From an uncultured Ectothiorhodospiraceae bacterium (GTDB lineage Bacteria; Pseudomonadota; Gammaproteobacteria; UBA9214), in assembly GCA_947258945.1 (NCBI GenBank), contig CAMYKJ010000009.1, positions 1 through 12,916 on the forward strand: a DNA stretch of 12,916 nucleotides, written 5' to 3'. Position 1 is the first letter of the stretch; every line of letters starts with the position of its first letter. Below are positions 9,626 through 12,916 of the stretch, piece by piece. The notes under the pieces are model-generated. The model made no database searches and was not told the origin of the DNA. It saw only the letters and a list, made by a program, of their open reading frames with translations. Made by a program: the position numbers and the translations under genes.

Positions 9626-9804
9626 GCCACAGAGATCACAGAGGACACAGAGGACACAGAGGACACAGAGAAAAAATTACACTTGTAGGAGCGGACGCTG
9701 TCCGCGAATACGCTCCGCGTAAATTCTGCAGTGTTTCGCGCATTCCTGCGCTCCTACAGTAATAGTTATCTCTGTGTCCTCTGTGTCCTCTGTGATCTCT
9801 GTGG
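9626..9804. repeat. Large palindromic element in the hisG-hisD spacer
   Basis: The 216-base spacer is almost filled by one inverted-repeat element. The left arm (9626-9670) is GCCACAGAGATCACAG followed by three copies of the 9-base unit AGGACACAG and a final AG. The right arm (9769-9804) is the exact reverse complement of the first 36 bases of the left arm, with one 9-base unit fewer. The stretches between arms and core (9671-9683 and 9759-9768) are also roughly complementary, so the whole 179 bases could form one long imperfect hairpin. It has no ORF of its own, no clear target-site duplication and no transposase nearby. I remember similar CACAGAGGACACAGAG runs from intergenic DNA of other proteobacteria, but cannot name a family. 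Confidence 0.9.
9684..9758. repeat. REPIN-like pair of inverted REP hairpins
   Basis: TGTAGGAGCG (9684-9693) and its reverse complement CGCTCCTACA (9749-9758) bound this core. Each side holds its own stem next to the GTAG head: GCGGAC-GCT-GTCCGC (9691-9705) and GCGCA-TTCC-TGCGC (9738-9751). A GTAG tetranucleotide followed by a short palindrome, in two opposed copies, is the arrangement of REP doublets (REPINs) that are mobilised by RAYT transposases in Pseudomonas and relatives. No RAYT gene is in the window. Confidence 0.75.
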
Positions 9805-9829
9805 CAGTGTTTTGTTGTGAGAAAGATTC

Positions 9830-11071
9830 ATGCCTGAAATTAAACGACTCGATACCAGTGATAACGATTTCGATGCGGCGCTCGAGCGTCTGCTCGACTG
9901 GGAGCAGAGCGCCGATAGCGCGGTCGAAGCGGTGGTGCGGGACATCATCGCGGATGTGCGTGCGCGCGGCGATGCGGCGCTGATCGAGTACACCGAGCGG
10001 TTTGACCGGCGCACGGTCGGTGATGGTCTCGAGATCTCCCTGCAGGACTGCGCGGACGCCGTCGGGCGCATAGCGGCGGACCAGCGTACGGCACTCGAGC
10101 GTGCGAGTGAGCGCATTCGTGCCTATGCCGCGCACCAGAAAATGGAGTCCTGGTCCTATACCGAGGCCGATGGCACCCTGCTGGGCCAGCAGGTTGCGCC
10201 GATGGACCGGGTCGGTTTGTATGTACCGGGCGGCAAGGCCGCCTATCCCTCGTCTGTCCTGATGAATGCCATACCTGCCAGCGTGGCCGGTGTGGGTGAA
10301 CTGGTGATGGTCGTACCGACACCGGAAGGACAGGTCAATGACATGGTGCTGGCGGCGGCACACATTGCCGGCGTCGACCGGGTATTCGCCATTGGCGGTG
10401 CACAGGCTGTTGCTGCACTTGCCTACGGCACACAGACGGTGCCGGCCGTCGACAAGATCGTCGGACCCGGCAACGCCTACGTGGCCAGTGCCAAGCGCAT
10501 GGTGTTCGGCAAGGTCGGTATCGACATGATTGCCGGCCCGTCCGAAATCCTCGTGATCTGTGATGGCGGGACCGATCCGGACTGGATTGCGATGGATATG
10601 TTCTCCCAGGCCGAGCATGACGAGGACGCACAATCCATCCTGGTCAGCCCCGACGGCGACTTTCTGGAGCGTGTGTCGGCAAGCATCGAACGTCTGCTGC
10701 CGGACATGCCGCGCGCCGGCATTATCAGTGCCTCGCTGGCCGGGCAGGGTGCGCTGATCAGGGTGCGAGACATGGATGAGGCCGTTGATATCGCGAACCG
10801 GATCGCACCCGAACACCTGGAGTTGTCGGTCGCGGAACCCCGGGCCATGGCGTCACGCATTCACCATGCCGGCGCCATCTTCATGGGGCGCTACACGGCC
10901 GAGGTACTGGGCGATTACTGCGCCGGTCCCAATCATGTCCTGCCGACGTCACGGACCGCGCGGTTTTCCTCGCCCCTTGGCGTCTACGATTTCCAGAAGC
11001 GTTCGAGCCTGATCGAGTGTTCGCCACAGGGCGCGAGCGATCTCGGATACTGGCGCACGGCGAGGGGCTGA
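9830..11071 (+). CDS. hisD: HisD, histidinol dehydrogenase, frameshifted and truncated at its 3' end
   Basis: HisD is the zinc enzyme that oxidises L-histidinol to L-histidine in the last two steps of the pathway. As read, it has 413 residues; the family has about 430-435. The body is well conserved: [64 protein letters not shown], zinc ligands Gln260 and His263 in FSQAEHDE, catalytic Glu328-His329 in APEHLEL, and Asp362 in LGDYC. After GASDLG (residue 406) the frame shifts, giving YWRTARG and an early TGA. The proper ending is still present in another frame downstream. The lost part includes the conserved LTAH histidine that completes the zinc site across the dimer. Arg375 also replaces a usual glycine in the PTSGTARFSS motif. 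Probably inactive unless the shift is a sequence error. Confidence 0.95.
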   Translation: MPEIKRLDTSDNDFDAALERLLDWEQSADSAVEAVVRDIIADVRARGDAALIEYTERFDRRTVGDGLEISLQDCADAVGRIAADQRTALERASERIRAYAAHQKMESWSYTEADGTLLGQQVAPMDRVGLYVPGGKAAYPSSVLMNAIPASVAGVGELVMVVPTPEGQVNDMVLAAAHIAGVDRVFAIGGAQAVAALAYGTQTVPAVDKIVGPGNAYVASAKRMVFGKVGIDMIAGPSEILVICDGGTDPDWIAMDMFSQAEHDEDAQSILVSPDGDFLERVSASIERLLPDMPRAGIISASLAGQGALIRVRDMDEAVDIANRIAPEHLELSVAEPRAMASRIHHAGAIFMGRYTAEVLGDYCAGPNHVLPTSRTARFSSPLGVYDFQKRSSLIECSPQGASDLGYWRTARG

Positions 11072-11118
11072 CCGCGCACGCGCGCTCTGCCGAGGTGCGG
11101 ATTCTTGATGAGGATTGA
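11048..11118 (+). pseudogene. hisD: Out-of-frame 3' remnant of hisD
   Basis: In the frame starting at 11050 the DNA encodes [15 protein letters not shown] and then VRILDED before a TGA at 11116-11118. This is the expected HisD C-terminus, with the zinc-ligand histidine at 11077-11079. Joining it to the upstream frame needs about 13 bases (the four residues usually seen between the GASxLG segment and the last helix, plus one base), which would restore a protein of about 433 residues. So a deletion of about 13 bases near 11045-11049 is inferred. Confidence 0.85.
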
Positions 11119-11145
11119 GAAAGAGATTGCCTCGCGCAAAGACGC

Positions 11146-11398
11146 AAAGACGCAGAGAAAACCAAAACCCACTTGCCACAGAGCGCACAGAGTTTAATAA
11201 ATGTCATTCCCGCGCAGGCGGGAATCCAGTCCGTCTGTTTACCACAGGCTTGTAGAAATGATTGGTTTGTCTGGAACCAATGGCAAGTTTGATGGACAAG
11301 GATCTGTTTACCACTGGATTCCCGCCGGAGCCTGTCCCCGCGAAGGCGGGGGCGGGAATGACGAATTACGGTTTATTCTTTGTGTTCTCTGCGTCTTT
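11146..11398. repeat. Outer inverted repeat filling the hisD-hisC spacer
   Basis: The 369 bases between the hisD stop and hisC hold no credible gene. Past the hisD remnant (to 11118) they carry a nested inverted repeat. The outer arms are AAAGACGCAGAGAA (11146-11159) and its exact reverse complement TTCTCTGCGTCTTT (11385-11398). A CGCAAAGACGCAAAGACG run precedes the left arm, and CCACAGAGCGCACAGAG follows it at 11176-11192, recalling the unit in the hisG-hisD spacer. Between the inner hairpins lie a small stem ATTGGTT/AACCAAT (11261-11281) and two direct copies of CTGTTTACCAC (11235-11245 and 11304-11314). Confidence 0.8.
11203..11362. repeat. Paired ATTCCCGC/GCGGGAAT hairpins (inverted doublet)
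   Basis: Two palindromes face each other. The left is ATTCCCGC-GCAG-GCGGGAAT (11206-11225). The right is ATTCCCGCC (11318-11326) paired with GGCGGGAAT (11351-11359), with an extra CCCCGC-GAAG-GCGGGG stem (11336-11351) inside. The units are inverted copies: GGCGGGAATCCAGT (11217-11230) matches ACTGGATTCCCGCC (11313-11326) over 14 bases, and GTCATTCCCGC (11203-11213) matches GCGGGAATGAC (11352-11362) over 11. The core resembles the dRS3-type ATTCCCGC repeats known from Neisseria and common in many proteobacteria. Mobility is unknown; no transposase is near. Confidence 0.8.
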
Positions 11399-11417
11399 AC
11401 GGTTATATCGTGTCTTA

Positions 11418-11430
11418 TCAGGTTACCTGA
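11418..11430. promoter_or_regulatory. Short perfect palindrome just upstream of hisC
   Basis: TCAGGT-T-ACCTGA is a perfect 13-base palindrome ending ten bases before the hisC ATG. It could be an operator-like site or just the edge of the repeat region. A weak promoter-like pair lies upstream: TTGTGT (11380-11385) and TATATC (11404-11409), 18 bases apart. No good ribosome binding site precedes hisC. Function is not shown. Confidence 0.3.
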
Positions 11431-11440
11431 ATAAATATTT

Positions 11441-12478
11441 ATGAGCACCCGCGAAATCATTGATCGGCTGGTGCGTCCTGAAATACGGGCGCTGTCGGCC
11501 TACCACGTGCCGCCGGCTGCCGGGTTGATCAAGCTCGATGCCATGGAGAATCCCTGGTCATGGCCGGCCGAACTGCAGGCTGAATGGCTGCAGGTCTTGC
11601 AGGCTGCCGCGCTGAACCGCTACCCGGATCCGACCGCCGCTGAACTGCAGTCCGTACTGCGTACGGCGATGGAAGTACCGGATCAGATGATCGTGCAGAC
11701 CGTCGCCGAGCCGGGGCGCGTGATCATGGCGCCCGAGCCGACCTTCGTGATGTATCGCCAGATTGCCACGGTGTGCGGCCTGGCATTCAGCGGGATGCCG
11801 CTTGATGACGACTTTTCCCTGGACCGTGAACGGATGCTCACAGTCATCGGGGAGCAGCAGCCGGCCGTGACCTTCCTGGCCTACCCGAACAACCCGACCG
11901 GGAATCTGTTCGACGCGAACGTAATACGCGAGATGCTGGCTGTGGCAGACGGCCTGGTCGTGGTCGATGAGGCCTATGCACCCTTTACCGATGCGAGTTT
12001 CATGTCATCGCTTGGTGAATATGACAATCTGCTGGTGATGCGCACGGTATCCAAGCTGGGTCTCGCCGGCCTGCGGCTGGGCATGCTGGCTGGCAGCCCT
12101 GCCTGGCTTGAGCAGATCGACAAGACACGCCTGCCGTACAACATCGGGACGCTGAACCAGCTGACGGGGTCGTTTGCCCTGCGTCACAAGGCGCTGTTCG
12201 ACGAGCAGGCGCGGGCGATTCGTGCGGAACGGGAAATACTGGCTGCCGGGCTGGGTGAATTCGCAGGCCTTGCAGTTTATCCGAGCGAGGCAAACTTCAT
12301 CCTGTTTCGCGCACCGGCGGGGCGTGCCGATGCACTGTATGCCGGGCTCCAATCAGCGGGAATTCTGATCAAGAATCTGCATGGCAGCGCGGATGCCCTG
12401 CACGATTGCCTGCGGGTGACCGTGGGCCTGCCGGACGAAAACCGCGCATTCCTCGACGCGCTGGCGCGACTGCTTTAG
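11441..12478 (+). CDS. hisC: HisC, histidinol-phosphate aminotransferase with internal deletion of the cofactor loop
   Basis: HisC is a PLP enzyme that converts imidazole-acetol phosphate and glutamate to histidinol phosphate. The fold-type I pattern is clear: KLDAMENPWSWP, ALNRYPDPTAAELQ, MAPEPTFVMYRQIA, FLAYPNNPTGNLFDA, VVVDEAYAPF, the Schiff-base lysine Lys205 in RTVSKLGLAGLRLG, and the C-terminal ANFILFR and CLRVTVGLPDENRAFLDAL. The protein has 345 residues, about 14 fewer than close relatives. The gap is at residues 83-84: VPDQM is followed at once by IVQTVAEPG, where relatives carry LLGNGSDEIIQ. That missing loop contributes to binding the PLP phosphate in the family, so activity is doubtful. 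The frame is kept. The stop overlaps that of the convergent protease gene by four bases. Confidence 0.93.
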   Translation: MSTREIIDRLVRPEIRALSAYHVPPAAGLIKLDAMENPWSWPAELQAEWLQVLQAAALNRYPDPTAAELQSVLRTAMEVPDQMIVQTVAEPGRVIMAPEPTFVMYRQIATVCGLAFSGMPLDDDFSLDRERMLTVIGEQQPAVTFLAYPNNPTGNLFDANVIREMLAVADGLVVVDEAYAPFTDASFMSSLGEYDNLLVMRTVSKLGLAGLRLGMLAGSPAWLEQIDKTRLPYNIGTLNQLTGSFALRHKALFDEQARAIRAEREILAAGLGEFAGLAVYPSEANFILFRAPAGRADALYAGLQSAGILIKNLHGSADALHDCLRVTVGLPDENRAFLDALARLL

Positions 12479-12916
12479 TCAAGGGTCCCTGATTGCAGCG
12501 GGCGCTGGATGACGCGCGCCTTTAAGGCAAACGACTGCCCCTGGCGAATACCGGCAAGTTCAATGAGGGTGTCCGGGCGCTGTTTCGAGATGGCCTTCAT
12601 GGCCTCGCGTGCGTCTGTCATGTCCACGTCGTTGATCGATGTGATGACATCGCCCGGTTCAATACCTGCATTGTCGGCCGGGCCGTCGCGCAGCACACCG
12701 GCAATCAGTACACCCCGCACACCGGGAATATCCAGTGACTCGGCCAGTGCCGGCGTCAGGTCCTGGGCCTCGATCCCCAGCCAGCCACGTACCACGTGCC
12801 CCTGTTCGATGATCTGGGTCATGATTTCCTTGGCGAGGCTGATCGGAATGGCAAAGCCGATACCCTGCGAGCCACCCGAACGGCTGTAGATCGCGGAGTT
12901 GATGCCGATCAGTTCG
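12475..12916 (-). CDS. degS: DegS/AlgW-type periplasmic serine protease, C-terminal part (5' end outside window)
   Basis: The frame is open from the right edge to a TAA at 12475-12477, giving 146 residues. It starts at ELIGINSAIYSRSGGSQGIGFAIPISLAKEIM, the last strands of the trypsin-like domain of HtrA proteases, just after where the catalytic GNSGG serine would be. One PDZ domain follows: VVRGWLGIEAQDLTPALAESL, GVLIAGVLRDGPADNAGIEPGDVITSINDV, then a short tail ending QSGTLD. A single PDZ followed by a near-immediate end fits DegS/AlgW, which senses misfolded outer-membrane proteins and cleaves the anti-sigma factor RseA/MucA to free sigma-E; DegP and DegQ have two PDZ domains. The position next to hisC matches algW in Pseudomonas as I remember it. 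The N-terminal anchor and catalytic triad are not visible. Confidence 0.9.
   Translation of the reverse strand, partial: ELIGINSAIYSRSGGSQGIGFAIPISLAKEIMTQIIEQGHVVRGWLGIEAQDLTPALAESLDIPGVRGVLIAGVLRDGPADNAGIEPGDVITSINDVDMTDAREAMKAISKQRPDTLIELAGIRQGQSFALKARVIQRPLQSGTLD

Noticed and set aside
9642..9670. Short tandem 9-base units that look like a minimal CRISPR array
   Set aside because: The units are directly adjacent with no spacers and recur inverted at 9769-9804; there are no cas genes. It is a simple repeat arm.
9684..9758. Rho-independent terminator after hisG
   Set aside because: The stems are strong but no T-run follows them on the plus strand, and the structure fits a REP doublet better. 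Some termination is still possible.
9626..9804. Insertion sequence or transposon with terminal inverted repeats
   Set aside because: There is no transposase, and I see no clear target-site duplication at the ends. It is listed only as a palindromic repeat.
9677..10816. 379-codon open frame on the minus strand opposite hisD and the repeat element
   Set aside because: It runs through the palindromic repeat and antisense to conserved hisD; no recognisable product.
11045..11071. Programmed ribosomal frameshift to express full-length HisD
   Set aside because: There is no slippery heptamer at the join, and several residues expected at this point are missing in every frame, so a deletion explains it better.
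11201..11434. 77-codon open frame in the hisD-hisC spacer
   Set aside because: It consists of translated ATTCCCGC hairpins and repeat arms; no ribosome binding site and no protein-like pattern.

Overview
This window (GC-rich, roughly 60% by eye, not counted) is a conserved chromosomal block from a gammaproteobacterium. The gene order lptB-lptA-lptC-kdsC-kdsD-yrbG (minus strand) / mlaF-mlaE-mlaD-mlaC-mlaB-ibaG-murA-hisG-hisD-hisC (plus strand) / degS-like protease (minus strand) is close to what I remember of the Pseudomonas aeruginosa block from algW to lptB. Unlike that block, a yrbG-type cation exchanger sits beside kdsD, as in E. coli. Short-form HisG and the his genes joined to murA also point to a non-enteric gammaproteobacterium. 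I cannot name the genus.

Left part (1-4102, minus strand, read right to left): a six-gene outer-membrane biogenesis operon. KdsD and KdsC make Kdo for the LPS inner core, and LptC, LptA and LptB (cut by the window edge) form the bridge and motor that carry LPS to the surface. A CaCA-family antiporter leads the operon. Several junctions overlap by a few bases, suggesting translational coupling. The 186-base divergent region (4103-4288) holds a promoter candidate for this operon and an inverted repeat ahead of mlaF.

Middle (4289-8883, plus strand): the complete mlaFEDCB phospholipid-trafficking operon that maintains outer-membrane lipid asymmetry, then the BolA-family gene ibaG and murA, the first committed step of peptidoglycan synthesis. 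All look intact. MlaD and MurA appear to use TTG starts.

Right part (8960-12478, plus strand): hisG, hisD and hisC for histidine synthesis. This is the unusual part, because all three genes carry an indel relative to their families. hisG has a perfect 21-base in-frame tandem duplication. hisD is frameshifted near its end and loses the conserved C-terminal stretch with a zinc-binding histidine, which is still readable in another frame. hisC lacks about 14 residues that include the GNGSDE-type cofactor loop. The two spacers, normally short, hold large palindromic elements: a REPIN-like core inside arms made of 9-base CACAGAGGA units between hisG and hisD, and an ATTCCCGC/GCGGGAAT double hairpin inside another inverted repeat between hisD and hisC. 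The simplest readings are a his cluster decaying or invaded by palindromic repeats, or a locus with assembly errors. The sequence alone cannot decide.

Right edge (12475-12916, minus strand): the C-terminal part of a DegS/AlgW-type periplasmic protease, whose stop codon overlaps the hisC stop tail to tail. I saw no tRNA, rRNA, CRISPR array, transposase, phage gene or defence system. The window does not appear to contain a new multigene system; its novelty lies in the his lesions and the palindromic elements.
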